From Pristionchus mayeri (taxonomy: Eukaryota > Nematoda > Chromadorea > Rhabditida > Neodiplogasteridae): 64,000 bases of DNA. Shown here in pieces: positions 49,117 through 59,945 of the stretch (position 1 is its first letter; each line of letters starts with the position of its first letter). Below the pieces are notes generated by a model. That model did not search any database. It was not told where the DNA came from and saw only the letters and a list, made by a program, of their open reading frames with translations. Where the stretch lies: contig BTRK01000003.1 of the NCBI GenBank assembly GCA_036245805.1, positions 43,452,044 through 43,516,043 of the forward strand. Reading direction: 5' to 3'. The position numbers were made by a program, and so were the translations under genes.

Positions 49117-49527
49117 TATGTCTCGTTGCCGTTTTGTCGTCAGTTGACCAAAGATCAAAGATCAGATGTAGAATGGATAGATCAGATCATTAGAAATAGA
49201 TTGATACCGATCCGAGAGCTGTGGGATGATTCTGAGTGATGTTATGGCTCGTTGCCGTTTTGTCGTCGATTCCCAAAAGATCAAAGATCATGTTATTGAT
49301 AATAACGGGGAAAATACACTGATAAGATACAGACCACTCCCGATGTTCTAGGACAACTCCCCATTGAGTTATGATCCGTTGCCGTTTTGTCGCTTGCCGT
49401 TATGTCGTTGCCGTTTTGTCGTCAGTTGACCAAAGATCAAAGATCAGATGTAGAATGGATAGATCAGATCATTAGCAATCGATTGGTACCGATCCGAGAG
49501 CTGTGGGATGATTTTGAGTGATGTTAT
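49117..49527. repeat. Right end array of the MULE, inner part
   Basis: Inverted relative to the left array: one 126-bp unit, then a copy of the left end's unique piece (CCACTCCCGATGTTCTAGGA, with three clustered CGTTGCCGTTTTGTCG motifs near 49,376-49,425), then another unit cut at 49,527 by the LINE. Confidence 0.85.
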
Positions 49528-51655
49528 AACGACGTCTTTATTGTTGGGAGCTTTGATTTCGCAACTGACCATAGGCTTTTGATGGCCACAGTCAAAATAA
49601 CGTCAGAAGTGAAACGTCGTTTCCACAAGTCTCGGCCAAAAGTGCAACTTGATAAGAACAAATTTGTGTCCGGAATATTGTCTCTAACGCGAACCGATGT
49701 GAATAGTTACGAAAGGATGACTTCTGCAATCCAAACAATTGCTGACGAATCCACGACACAGGTTCCATCTGAAGATCGATTTTTACCACAAACCAAGAAA
49801 CTGTTTGCTGAAAGACGAAGATTAAGAGATTAAAATCCTACGCCGATCATTCGAATGCAGTTTTCAGTCACTAGTAAAGCACTGCGTTTCTCGATTCAAA
49901 ACGACATAAGAAAGCGTCATCTGGAAATAGTTCGACAAGCAGTGGAATATGGATATAGTACGAAAAAGGCTCTAAGGAGTTCACAAATAGGACAGACAAA
50001 ACTATTCCAACTCGAACGAGAAGATGGAACAATTGCGAACACGAAGAATGAACTGGATACTGTAGTCAAGAATTATTACGATGACTTATTCCGAAGAACG
50101 AGACGGCCGAAACGAGAAAAATTTCTGACAAATGACTTCTTCCCACCAATTATCGAAAGTGAAGTATGGCACGCGATTTACAAACTGAAAAACGGAAAGT
50201 CCCCTGGCCCGGACAAGATAACAGCAGAGATGTTGAAGTACGGTAGTGACATCCTTGTCAAACCCCTTTGCTCTCTGTTCAACAAATGGATACTGGAGGA
50301 GACTGTTCCCGATACTCTGCCAAACTCACTGATATCACTCATTTATAAGAAAGGAAATCAACTCGACATTTCAAACTACCGTCCAATTGCACTCTTAAAT
50401 CTGATATACAAAACATTCACCTCGGCCATCGATAATCGAATAGAAAAAACGTTGTCCACGAGCCAACCACCGGAGCAAGCCGGCTTTCGCAAGAACTATG
50501 CAACAACGGACCACATGTTTACTCTCCACGAACTGATGAGCAAGTCGGTTGAGTACAACTTTCCATTGTACCTGGTCTTCATTGATTTTGCAAAAGCTTT
50601 TGATTCGGTAGAATTCAGTGGCTTGTGGAGTGCATTATTTCAACAAGGAATCCACTCGAAGATCGTGAACACCTTGCGACAAGTATACCAAAAGGCCAAT
50701 GTTTTCGTAAGAGTTGGATCGAGCAAAGTGCCCATTGATGTAGAAAGAGGCGTCCGTCAAGGAGATCCGTTGTCTCCCCACCTCTTCAACAGTGTACTGG
50801 AAGGTGTATTTCGTGAAATGAATTGGGATGATTTTGGAATAAGGATCGACGGAAGTAATCTGACCCATTTGCGATACGCAGATGACATCGTCCTAATTTC
50901 ACATGACCCCAAAGATGTTTCAAGTATGTTGCGTGAATTGGTGAATGCGAGCAAAAAGGTTGGATTAAAAATAAACCAAAAGAAAACTGTCGCCATGACG
51001 AACCGTACTCAAGTATCACTTCACATCCAACAAGATTCTTTGAGCTATGTCTGCAGTTTTGTCTACCTTGGCGTCCGAGTATCATTTGACAACAACTTAT
51101 TGCTTGAACTAAACAGAAGGATCGGAAGTGCGTGGAAAGCATTCAACAAATTTCACGATTTTCTTACCAACCGGGCTGTCGCAATGGGACTGAAAGCTAG
51201 AGTTTACCGTATGTGCATAGAGCCTGCTTTACTGTATGGCAGTGAAATCTGGAGCTCGACGAAGAAAGCAAGAACGAGATCGATTGTGGCACAGCGTTCG
51301 ATGATGAGAAAAATGGCCGGAGTAACGAGAATGGATAGGAAGAGCAATGAGTGGTTAGCAAACAAAGTACCCATACAAGATGTTCGAGTCCGAGCTATGC
51401 ACAAGAAATGGACTTGGGCACGACGAATTGCATCACTGGACGACGATAGATGGACGCAGAGAATTGTTTTCTGGACACCGTGGGATAAGGAAAGACCGAT
51501 TGGACGACCAAGAACGAGATGGCGGGATGAAATAGTGGAGCGAGTAGGAATAAACTGGGCTGATATTTGCAGAAGATACCCCGATAAATGGACCGACGGC
51601 ATGATTCAACAGGCCCATGCCCTGAAGTTTGAATAAATTGATTTGATTTGATTTT
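49528..51655 (+). mobile_element. RTE-clade LINE, 5' truncated
   Basis: It begins inside the end of the endonuclease domain (VGSFDFATDHRLLMATVKI), continues through a separate frame to 49,833, then a long RT frame, and ends in a TTGATTTGATTTGA-type repeat tail, as RTE elements do. Satellite sequence resumes immediately (ATGGCTCGTTGCC) on the right and breaks at ...GATGTTAT on the left, so any target duplication is very short. Confidence 0.85.
49855..51636 (+). CDS. RTE reverse transcriptase (593 codons, open)
   Basis: Motifs in order: LKNGKSPGPDKITAEMLK (about 100-117), NYRPIALLNLIYK, LVFIDFAKAFDSVEF, RGVRQGDPLSPHLFN, LRYADDIVLI with YADD at residues 341-344, GLKINQKKT, and a C-terminal GRPRTRWRDE block. 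The protein would copy its RNA at a nicked target. The frame is unbroken, unlike the RTE copy at 27-30 kb, but the endonuclease is mostly missing, so this copy is not autonomous. A TAA at about 49,831 separates the preceding endonuclease-side frame. Confidence 0.85.
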   Translation: MQFSVTSKALRFSIQNDIRKRHLEIVRQAVEYGYSTKKALRSSQIGQTKLFQLEREDGTIANTKNELDTVVKNYYDDLFRRTRRPKREKFLTNDFFPPIIESEVWHAIYKLKNGKSPGPDKITAEMLKYGSDILVKPLCSLFNKWILEETVPDTLPNSLISLIYKKGNQLDISNYRPIALLNLIYKTFTSAIDNRIEKTLSTSQPPEQAGFRKNYATTDHMFTLHELMSKSVEYNFPLYLVFIDFAKAFDSVEFSGLWSALFQQGIHSKIVNTLRQVYQKANVFVRVGSSKVPIDVERGVRQGDPLSPHLFNSVLEGVFREMNWDDFGIRIDGSNLTHLRYADDIVLISHDPKDVSSMLRELVNASKKVGLKINQKKTVAMTNRTQVSLHIQQDSLSYVCSFVYLGVRVSFDNNLLLELNRRIGSAWKAFNKFHDFLTNRAVAMGLKARVYRMCIEPALLYGSEIWSSTKKARTRSIVAQRSMMRKMAGVTRMDRKSNEWLANKVPIQDVRVRAMHKKWTWARRIASLDDDRWTQRIVFWTPWDKERPIGRPRTRWRDEIVERVGINWADICRRYPDKWTDGMIQQAHALKFE

Positions 51656-51963
51656 TATGGCTCGTTGCCGTTTTGTCGTCAGTTGACCAAAGATCAAAGA
51701 TCAGATGTAGAATGGATAGATCAGATCATTAGCAATCGATTGGTACCGATCCGAGAGCTGTGGGATGATTCTGAGTGATGTTATGGCTCGTTGCCGTTTT
51801 GTCGTCAGTTGACCAAAGATCAAAGATAAGATGTAGAATGGGTAGATCAGATCATTAGCAATCGATTGATACCGATCCGAGAGCTGTGGGATGATTTTGA
51901 GTGATGTTATGGCTCGTTGCCGTTTTGTCGTCAGTTGACCAAAGATCAAAGATCAGATGTAGA
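51656..51963. repeat. Right end array of the MULE, outer part
   Basis: About 2.5 more 126-bp units in the inverted orientation. The array stops within a unit at ...CAGATGTAG, where an unrelated duplicated sequence begins. No clear outer terminus or target-site duplication could be recognised. Confidence 0.8.
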
Positions 51964-53671
51964 AGTTTCCAGCGAGATCTATACCACCAACTGCCCTCTC
52001 CCAATGGGTGGGAGCATTGATGGATTAATTATTAAATTATTAAAATTAAAAATTATTAAAAATTTAAATAATGTTTTTACAATGTATAGGAAAACAAGAT
52101 TTCCAACTCTGTAAGAGCAGTCGCTTTATTTTCTGCTTTTGCTATGCTAGTGTACAAACTGAACAAGTATCAGATTTCACTCTGCTCATTTGTCATCTAA
52201 TTGTTGACTAGCTACTTTCAGACTGATGCGTACGAATTTTCTTTTGGAAATACGCAAGTTGCCAAATTTTGAACAATGTGACACCGAGTAATCAATGTGG
52301 TCAAGTTTTGATAATTTTCCCATTCCCCAAGCATTTCCATCACGACTGAATATTTTTCGGGTGGTGTTACGGAGCAAAATGCTACCAATCCCATTCCATA
52401 AAAAGTTGGTAAGTATAGAATAACACAGATATTCTAAGAGAAGACAGGTGCATGGGAACAACAAATTCAAACTGATTTAATCTTATCGACACAATATCAG
52501 TTGATGTATTCCTGGTCGTAGACTTTTATATTCAAGTGGTGAAGCCGTAAAATTGAAACTACCTAAAAGCCGGCTCTCGACATTTCAAAATTTCAAAAAA
52601 TCATAACATACTTCAAAGTTGAGCTAGAAAGTCGTTCAAAAAAGCAAACTGACCGCCTCGACGTGTTCTTTAATTCATCTGTCAAGGACTTTTTTGAAAA
52701 CTCAATTTGACATATAGTTGTAAAAGGCGAATTGTCGGTTCTAAAAAGTTGTTACCCTGAAAAATTTTTCTCATAAAGCTAAAAGTAAAAGCATGTCTCG
52801 TCTTCTAGACTGGGCTTGCGGAAGAACACTGCTAGGCGAGTGCCAATTTGGTCGGATTCAGGCTGCCCAACTTTCACAGACCTAGTTTCCAGCGAGATCT
52901 ATACCACCAACTGCCCTCTCCCAATGGGTGGGAGCATTGATGGATTAATTATTAAAAATTTAAATAATGTTTTTACAATGTATAGGAAAACAAGATTTCC
53001 AACTCTGTAAGAGCAGTCGCTGTATTTTCTGCTTTTGCTATGCTAGTGTACAAACTGAACAAGTATCAGATTTCACTCTGCTCATTTGTCATCTAATTGT
53101 TGACTAGCTACTTTCAGACTGATGCGTACGAATTTTCTTTTGGAAATACGCAAGTTGCCAAATTTTGAACAATGTGACACCGAGTAATCAATGTGGTCAA
53201 GTTTTGATAATTTTCCCATTCCCCAAGCATTTCCATCACGACTGAATCTTTTTCGGGTGGTGTTACGGAGCAAAATGCTACCAATCCCATTCCATAAAGA
53301 GTTGGTAAGTATAGAATAACACAGATATTCTGAGAGAAGGCAGGTGCATGGGAACAACAAATTCAAACTGATTTAATCTTATCGACACAATATCAGTTGA
53401 TGTATCCCTGGTCGTAGACTTTTATATTCAAGTGGTGAAGCCGTAAAATTGAAACTACCTAAAAGCCGGCTCTCGACATTTCAAAATTTCAAAAAATCAT
53501 AACATACTTCAAAGTTGAGCTAGAAAGTCGTTCAAAAAAGCAAACTGACCGCCTCGACGTGTTCTTTAATTCATCTGTCAAGGACTTTTTTGAAAACTCA
53601 ATTTGACATATAGATAAGTTGTAAAAGGCGAATTGTAGTTCTAAAAAATTGTTACCCTGAAAAATTTGTCA
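51964..53671. repeat. 0.8-kb tandem direct duplication
   Basis: GTTTCCAGCGAGATCTATAC begins both copies (51,964 and 52,885), which run to about 52,773 and 53,671 with a ~110-bp unique spacer. Identity is high, with small indels. A 94-codon minus-strand frame is kept open in both (52,186-52,470 and 53,082-53,366) with only a few changes, but it has no recognised motif. The first copy starts exactly at the broken edge of the 126-bp array. Confidence 0.8.
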
Positions 53672-54261
53672 ACGATTACCCAATTTGTTATTTCAAAATC
53701 AGATTCTACGTGCAATTCTACGCCAGGGATATTGATTTCGGATCATTTCAACTTTTTCCCGGGAGGTTTCAGCGCTGGAAATACCGAAAACCTGCTGTTT
53801 TTCGAAAATTCAAAAAATACGATATTCCGCTCGCGCACCAGACACCTTTTGGACAGTGATAATTAATTATGATTTTATTTGGGTTTTCTAGATTGTCCTG
53901 TCTCACATCCTACTCAATACATCTTTGCCATTTCCAGGTGTGGACACGGCCAATACCTGTCTTCCACTCATCTCATCGAGAAGTGAACCTCAAGTGAGTG
54001 ACGAATTTAGTATTTTGCGAAAACAGTTCACAGGTTACAGTCCCACTGATTGTAAGCTAACGCGCAGTACTGCTCCCTCAGGGCGGGGCCTTTGTTCACA
54101 CTATCTTTCCTCAATAAGTTCAAAATGAAGAGAATAACTATCACATCCATGTTCGATTAGTGATTAATTTAATCTAGGCGAACTAGTTGTTCTGTTGAAC
54201 AAAATTTTCAAAGGCTATGTTGAGCAATGTAAGAAAATGGAAAAAAATGTTGATTATTCAG
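53672..54261 (+). other. Possible upstream exons of the Smr gene
   Basis: Exon-like blocks with good borders lie at about 53,938-53,991 (VDTANTCLPLISSRSEPQ, donor GTGAGT) and 54,178-54,228 (ELVVLLNKIFKGYVEQ, donor GTAAGA). Their phases do not fit the first firm Smr exon, so they are not joined to it. Confidence 0.3.
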
Positions 54262-54882
54262 TGGAGGCTAATAACAATACCGCCTCAGAACTACAAGGCC
54301 GTGAATGAATTAACCACGGAGAAGAAAAATGCAGAGGATGCAATTTACGAGAGAGTTGAAGCGTGAGTCAGATGTACGAAGGAATATATTGCAAGCGGTT
54401 CAATGGTTCAGATGGAATGGCTTCCTTAACGATGACGTAATTGATCTGCACGGAGTGCCGGCGAACGCTATGACGAGGATGTTAGAGAATCAAATCAAAG
54501 AGAAGCTAAAACGTATGCTTTCTGATTACGTTTAATAACGTTAGTATTATCAAAAAAGTCCCTACAAGTTGTGCATAGTTTTCTGCATTTTATTAAAATT
54601 TTAATGATTCGAGCGAGAAAGGGCATAATAGCATATTTGTCGTATATACAAATATATAAATAGTGTATCGCATTCTTTTCAGGAAATTCAAACGTCAAAA
54701 GAATGTACGTAATCGTCGGTGAGCTGCATAATTGTTATTTAATGATACGGATAATGTTCGATTCGATTAGACCAGTATTCAAGTGTCAAGTTATTTTTTT
54801 TTCAGGAAGAGGGAACCATTCTCCAAATCGACTCGGGAGGAATATGGAAATTGTTCAGCAAGAACTAAAAAATTACGAGTGA
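54262..54882 (+). CDS. Smr-domain protein
   Basis: Four exons join in phase: 54,262-54,362, 54,412-54,512, 54,683-54,718 and 54,806-54,882 (TGA). The product has a short helical lead (NYKAVNELTTEKKNAEDAIY), the Smr signature DVIDLHGVPANAMTRMLE, then YVIVGRGNHSPNRLG and a closing helix. Smr domains are small nucleic-acid-binding or nicking domains; DLHG and the GRGNHS loop are their hallmarks, and both are intact. In eukaryotes the lead helix is often a DUF1771-like segment. The start codon is not resolved; it may lie in one of the upstream blocks. Confidence 0.75.
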
Positions 54883-55631
54883 TTTTGTTATTTTTCATAT
54901 TCTTGCCTACGGGTTTTAGCGGGTGGCGCAGTTACGTGGGCCGCCGCTCGTGCTTCATTTCTTGCATTGCCATCCCTGGTAATATATATTGTTGCAGTGT
55001 AAAGCCCTTTAACGAGGGATGCTTGGAAGTACACTTCGAATAAGGATTTTGAGGCACAGGAAGAAGCTGTGGTGGCAGTACTTTGGCTAACGCGATATCT
55101 AACCATTATTTGAACTATTTCACTTTATATTGTAAAAAAACCCTTTACTCTCATATTATTATTCGTGTTGCTGCTATGTCTATCTTCTGTTTCATTTTTT
55201 GTTCGTTGCTGCACGATATTGAAACATTTCCTGCATCATTTATTTCACACCATCCAAGTACCACGCATTATCCCCCCCCAAAAAAAAATTTAATTGCCTG
55301 GAGCCTATGCAATATAAATGAAATTATTTAATATTTTTAGCTATAGTATTTCGATGTTAGTAATTTGTGATCATCCCTCACTTTTAACCCGGTTCTGATA
55401 CCTATGTTATGTTTTATTTGTAATCTCACCCACCGGTTCTCTCCTTTATTTGTAATCTCACCCACAGGTCCCCTCTCATGCCCCCCTCTCACTTGGTGCT
55501 ACTAGATGCCGATCCAACCTTGTAGAGTTCAGTGTATCTCTTTTTAATTTCGTGTTTGCATTAAATAAATGTATGATCATCGAATCTCCCTATAATGTCT
55601 CCCTATAGTTTTCACTCACTTTACGTATATA
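54883..55631. other. Downstream region, weak exon candidates
   Basis: A block at about 54,905-54,980 reads LRVLAGGAVTWAAARASFLA before a GTAATA donor, but no partner keeps frame. TTTATTTGTAATCTCACCCAC occurs twice (about 55,415 and 55,448). Confidence 0.3.
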
Positions 55632-56180
55632 TACAGTACCGCTCGATCGCCTCCCTAACGGGCGAGGCACGGCGAGTCGCGGCGAGTCGCCTCACGTCGC
55701 CTCAACTTTGATGCAGCCTAAACCACCTTCAAAGTGCATATTTTTGGGGCAATTTTTGGCTGTGGGCTTCTCTCATCAGCGTGAATCATTCTGCGAAATC
55801 TGCTTTCGAAAATATTGATTTTGAGCTATGCCCTGAGGGGGCATCATTCGAGTCTCTCTCCCCTCCCCTCCCCTCATTTCCCTACATTTCCTCATTCCAA
55901 ATCTCCATCTTTCGAAGGAGCGGTATCGTAGGGAAATGAGGGGAGGAGAGGGGAGAAAGACTCTAATGATGACCTCCAGGACATAGCTCAAAATCAATAT
56001 TTTCGAAAGCAGATTTCGTAGAATGATTCGCACTCATGAGAGAAGCCCACAGCCAAAAATAGCCCAAAAAATATACACTGTGAATGTGGTTTAGGCCACA
56101 TCAAAGTCGAGGCGTCGTGATGCGACTCGCCGCGACTCGCCGCGCGTCGCCCGTTAGGGAGCCGATTGAGCGGTACTGTA
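55632..56180. mobile_element. Foldback element with TACAGTA termini
   Basis: A 549-bp palindrome: TACAGTACCGCTCGATCG at the left, GAGCGGTACTGTA at the right. Arms contain the repeated CGGCGAGTCG and a TGAGCTATG...CATAGCTCA pair. The centre is a C/T-rich stretch. No coding frame. Confidence 0.85.
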
Positions 56181-56509
56181 TAATTAGACTACACACGACT
56201 ACACGCTCACAATTCCTCTCAGAAATGTGAGTGGGAGAGCACGGGCTTTAAACGCAATCAAATTGATCACTCTAAAATGATTCATCTAGCTCTACACTCT
56301 ATTTATTAGTAACCTGAGGCGGAACATGTATCGGCATGTTTGATTAGTTTCCAACTATGGTATCTAGAGAGTAAATAGCGACAAGAATTTGCGGCCGATG
56401 ATGGGAATTCACACAACTAAGAGAAAGTACTATTACTCAATGTCGCCTTTAATAGATCAAAGACGGCATTCAAACTAGTACTCATCCTTCCTATTGGATT
56501 GAAAATGGT

Positions 56510-57075
56510 CACAGTCTAGGGGAAGAGTACCCATAAGGCAGTGAAATAACGAGGGTGCACGTCACAATGGGAGAATGAATGAGGCACATGAAATTTGGAG
56601 AGAGAGAGGCAAGAGAAAAGGAGATGTAAGAAAAAAGAGCCTAAAAATAGAAGAGTCTGGGTTAAGGAAGAGAGGAACGATCGAAGAGAAATCGATTAAG
56701 ATAACTGACCAGACAACAGATAACGAATAATAAGATGAGGGAGAACTGGATTGCGGAGGGCACTAGGCCGGCACTAGCTCTATTTCGAAATGCCGCGTTC
56801 GAGTGACCGTGCCTTGAAAATGGGCAGTCTAGGGGCGCGTAAGCGTAAGACTGTGAAAGGACACTCGCAGCAATGGGACACTGAATGAGCCATCTGGCGA
56901 GAGGGAAGAGAACTAGAGAGAGGCGAAAAACAGAGCGAGATCGTATGAAAACATGAGAGAGTCTGGGCTAAAGAAGAAAATATCGATTGAGATATCGATC
57001 CAGATAGCTAACGAGACAACAGATAACGACGGATGAGGACGAAGGAGGACTGGATTGCGGAGTGCATTAGGACCG
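56510..57075. repeat. Diverged ~300-bp tandem duplication
   Basis: Blocks in the same order at about 56,513-56,775 and 56,825-57,072: CAGTCTAGGGG, CAATGGGA, AATGAG, AGAGTCTGGG, ACAACAGATAACGA and GGATTGCGGAG(G/T)GCA. Purine-rich; no frame. Confidence 0.55.
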
Positions 57076-57080
57076 GAGGA

Positions 57081-57174
57081 ACAATGGTCTGACTCTCTTC
57101 AGTTTCCACGCTCTCTCGCCCGTCAGAGAGACGAGAAAGCGTGCAAACTGAAGAGAGTCAGACGATTGCTCGAC
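57081..57174. mobile_element. ~90-bp hairpin MITE
   Basis: TCTGACTCTCTTCAGTTT...CGCTCTCTCGCC pairs with the right half, which ends AAACTGAAGAGAGTCAGA. Same family as 21,583-21,681 (inside the zinc-finger gene's 3' intron) and, more diverged, 36,970, 58,493 and 62,512. Confidence 0.7.
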
Positions 57175-57179
57175 CGGAG

Positions 57180-59940
57180 TGATGAAATTCGCCTGATTTC
57201 GCAAGAAAGTACTCTCTTCACTCTTCATTCTGCATTGTCTGGAATCGAACAGACAATAGAGAAGAGAAGGGACGGGACCATATAGGGGTGAACTCTATGA
57301 ATACCAACCCTCTCAAAGAAAGAACGACAGTGCCGGCAATTTCATCGCCTTCCTTTTTCCGTCTAACTCCTCCCCTCGCTCTTTGTTCGAAATCAGCTCT
57401 ACAAGGAGATGATTCATACTTGGCGCGGAAAAAGTCAAGGAGAAGATGAAATATTTGAATTACATTTTTTCTCATCTATGTCTAAAATAAATGATAGCTC
57501 GAACAACGAATTCACTTGAAAACGGTTGAGAGCAACTATTAAAAGTTTGAATCCGATGAGTATTTACATAATCAACAATGGCAAAATCCGGTGTTAAGAT
57601 GGTGTTAAGAAAGAGAGCAGCACGATGTTAGGAGACGGAGTTTTATTCATTTTTTTTTTCGCTTTCTACGCATAACACACAATATGGAAAGTTGAAGCTA
57701 TGAGAATCCTGTGGCTCTCTCTCTCTCTCTCTCTGCCGGAAATGTTTATACGAAACGATAGAACATAAATTTACTTACGACTGACCCTTGATCTCTCTGT
57801 AACCCATATTTAAAGGGAATATTCAGCATATTTCTCTTTAAATATGGGTTACAAAGGGTTTAATTTTAAAAATACAATTAGCACGAGTTTCTGTCGTTCA
57901 GGGGACCCTTTATACGTCTTCATTCTTGTCCTAGTTTATGATGTAGCAGATGTATTCGTGTAAGCGCGCATGATGGAATTGACTGCAAGGAAAAAGGATA
58001 CATTTTCATTTCTAGAAATATTTAAAAAAAAAAATAATCAAGTACTCGATACTTTACATTTGTTTCAATTTTACAGCTTAATTTGAACGTACTCGGTGCA
58101 TATTCTTCAGTTATCTTCGCTAGGTTGCATTGCTTGCTTAATTTTAAATCGATTTCCATGACGAATTCTTCAGATCTGAGTTGGAATAGGCAACTGGAAA
58201 CATTGATTGAGAAGTGGAAAATATTTTTAAAAAATCGGAATGAAAGAGAGCTGGAAGTAGTCAGGCTGTAGCAGAATAAGGAAGTCAGACCGAATGAAAA
58301 AATATGATTAATCACGGTGGAGTAAAGAGGGAGGGGGAATATCCCATGATTTTCGCGAGACCACGAGTGTCAAGCAGCAAAAGGAGGAAGAGGAATCTTC
58401 AAAGCCCAATTGCACATTAGTTGAATGCAAATGCTGACTAATCTATTGACTAACTACATTTCCAGTATTATGCGCTATTCGGATAATTGTCTCTTCATTT
58501 CAAATACTCTCTCACCACTCAACCGGTCGAGAGAGTACGCGAAATGAATAGACGGTTACCCGAATTGCGCACTCTAATTTCCAGTTCACTCTCGTACGCG
58601 GCTCAGAGCAAGAAATGAACACTCGCAATATGGACTGTATTCAAGGAGGATAATCTTTAAATGTAATTCGCTGCAATACAAAATTTATAAAGACATCACT
58701 GTTCTATTTGGCTGACCTGTCTGGATAGATCACAGAAGATCACGGAACTGTTTTCAAGAGGCAAATTGAAAGTGTACTTACGGCATCGATTGTGATGGAT
58801 TTCTGAGCTCCAAGAAGATTCCACAGTCCTCTCCACTACCCACAGATATCAAAGATCAGTTCGCATTGGAACGCTCGATACTAAATTTCTCAAAGCGCCC
58901 ACTTTTACAGCGGTCGGATGCGTATGCTTTTTGAATGAGTCAGAATTACTGCCTGGCTCTCCTTGAGAGACGGAGCAAGAGGGCGAAAAAGTGAAAATTA
59001 CCACGTCACAGCATGCATAAAATATCGCGAATTGAATACGAAAATGACAAAAAATCGATTTGAAATCCCTTCGCTCCATAATCGAGATTTTTGTGCTGAT
59101 AGTTATCTATGACCGATTTATGACTAGCTGAGTAAGTGCCGTTGTCCAGTTCTCACTCCTTACCCCTACACATAATCCTTGATGCATCAAATTCAGCTTC
59201 GGTTAGTTATTTTATCAAAATTAGCCAGAACTGACCGGCTGGCAGGAATGAACAAGCATTATGACAAATATTGCGATTGTCGCCTCCATCAAAGGCGGCT
59301 CTCACAGTATGCATTGGGCGCGATCTTACGTTCGACACCCGAACTCTTCCAGTAACTCGAAATGCGCTGACCGACTGGCAGCAGTGAACAAACAATAAGA
59401 CGAGCTTGCTCCCTTATCAAAGGCGGCGTTCACATTGATGATTTCTCTGGCACGATTTGTTTCTCATGTTCAACAGGTGAACTCTCCCAACAACTCGCCG
59501 TGATATTTTCGTTGTGCCCACTTTGATGAGTGCAATCAACGGGTACAAATGTCCTCTTGTTCTCGCGCACAATACCGAACTTGTTTACTCGCCCCTCTCT
59601 GAAGCTCGGTTCCCTTTGATCATCTTCTGATCTGTTCTGCCATTGTCAATCTTTGTACTTGATCTGATCAATTGACCCGCCCGTCATTGTCTCCTCCCAG
59701 CATCTAAGTCTATCTGATGAATATCTCCAGTATTTCGTCGGCATATTGTCATTCTAGCATATTTTTTTTCGTTCTTACAGGCATTATCAATCCTACCCTG
59801 ACTTCAGGAAAAAACCTGACTTCCAACCTGAGTTAAATCTATCTGATAAATATCTCTAATATTTCGTCTACTTATGGTGATTCTAGCATCCTTTTATTTT
59901 ATAGTACTTTATTCCTCCTAATCGTTCTTTCAGGCCAAAT
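57180..59940. other. Region upstream of the ShKT gene, one weak gene candidate
   Basis: On the minus strand, a block at about 58,030-58,270 (SEEFVMEIDLKLSKQ...) splices well (GTAAAG; cttgcag) to a short terminal block at about 57,930-57,985, and a further exon-like block lies at about 58,780-58,845 (LWNLLGAQKSITIDA). Phases do not all agree, so no gene is called. A hairpin of the ~90-bp family lies at 58,493-58,560. Near 59,217-59,440 a ~165-bp diverged tandem duplication repeats CTGACCGRCTGGCAG and ATCAAAGGCGGC. Confidence 0.35.
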
Positions 59941-59945
59941 CAATG
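59705..59945 (+). promoter_or_regulatory. Duplicated leader region with two acceptor sites
   Basis: CTATCTGAT(G/A)AATATCTC(C/T)A and the following TATTTCGTC...TTCTAGCAT occur twice (about 59,709 and 59,838). Each copy ends in a T-rich acceptor: GTTCTTACAG|GCATTATCAATC and GTTCTTTCAG|GCCAAATCAATG. The second lies 8 nt before the start codon and fits a trans-splice site. The first may be an old or alternative leader site. Confidence 0.5.

Noticed and set aside
57720..57736. CTCTCTCTCTCT microsatellite
   Set aside because: Simple repeat of ordinary length; nothing further to say.
57790..57855. TAACCCATATTTAAAG hairpin
   Set aside because: Short perfect inverted repeat without copies elsewhere in the window; could be a chance hairpin or small MITE.
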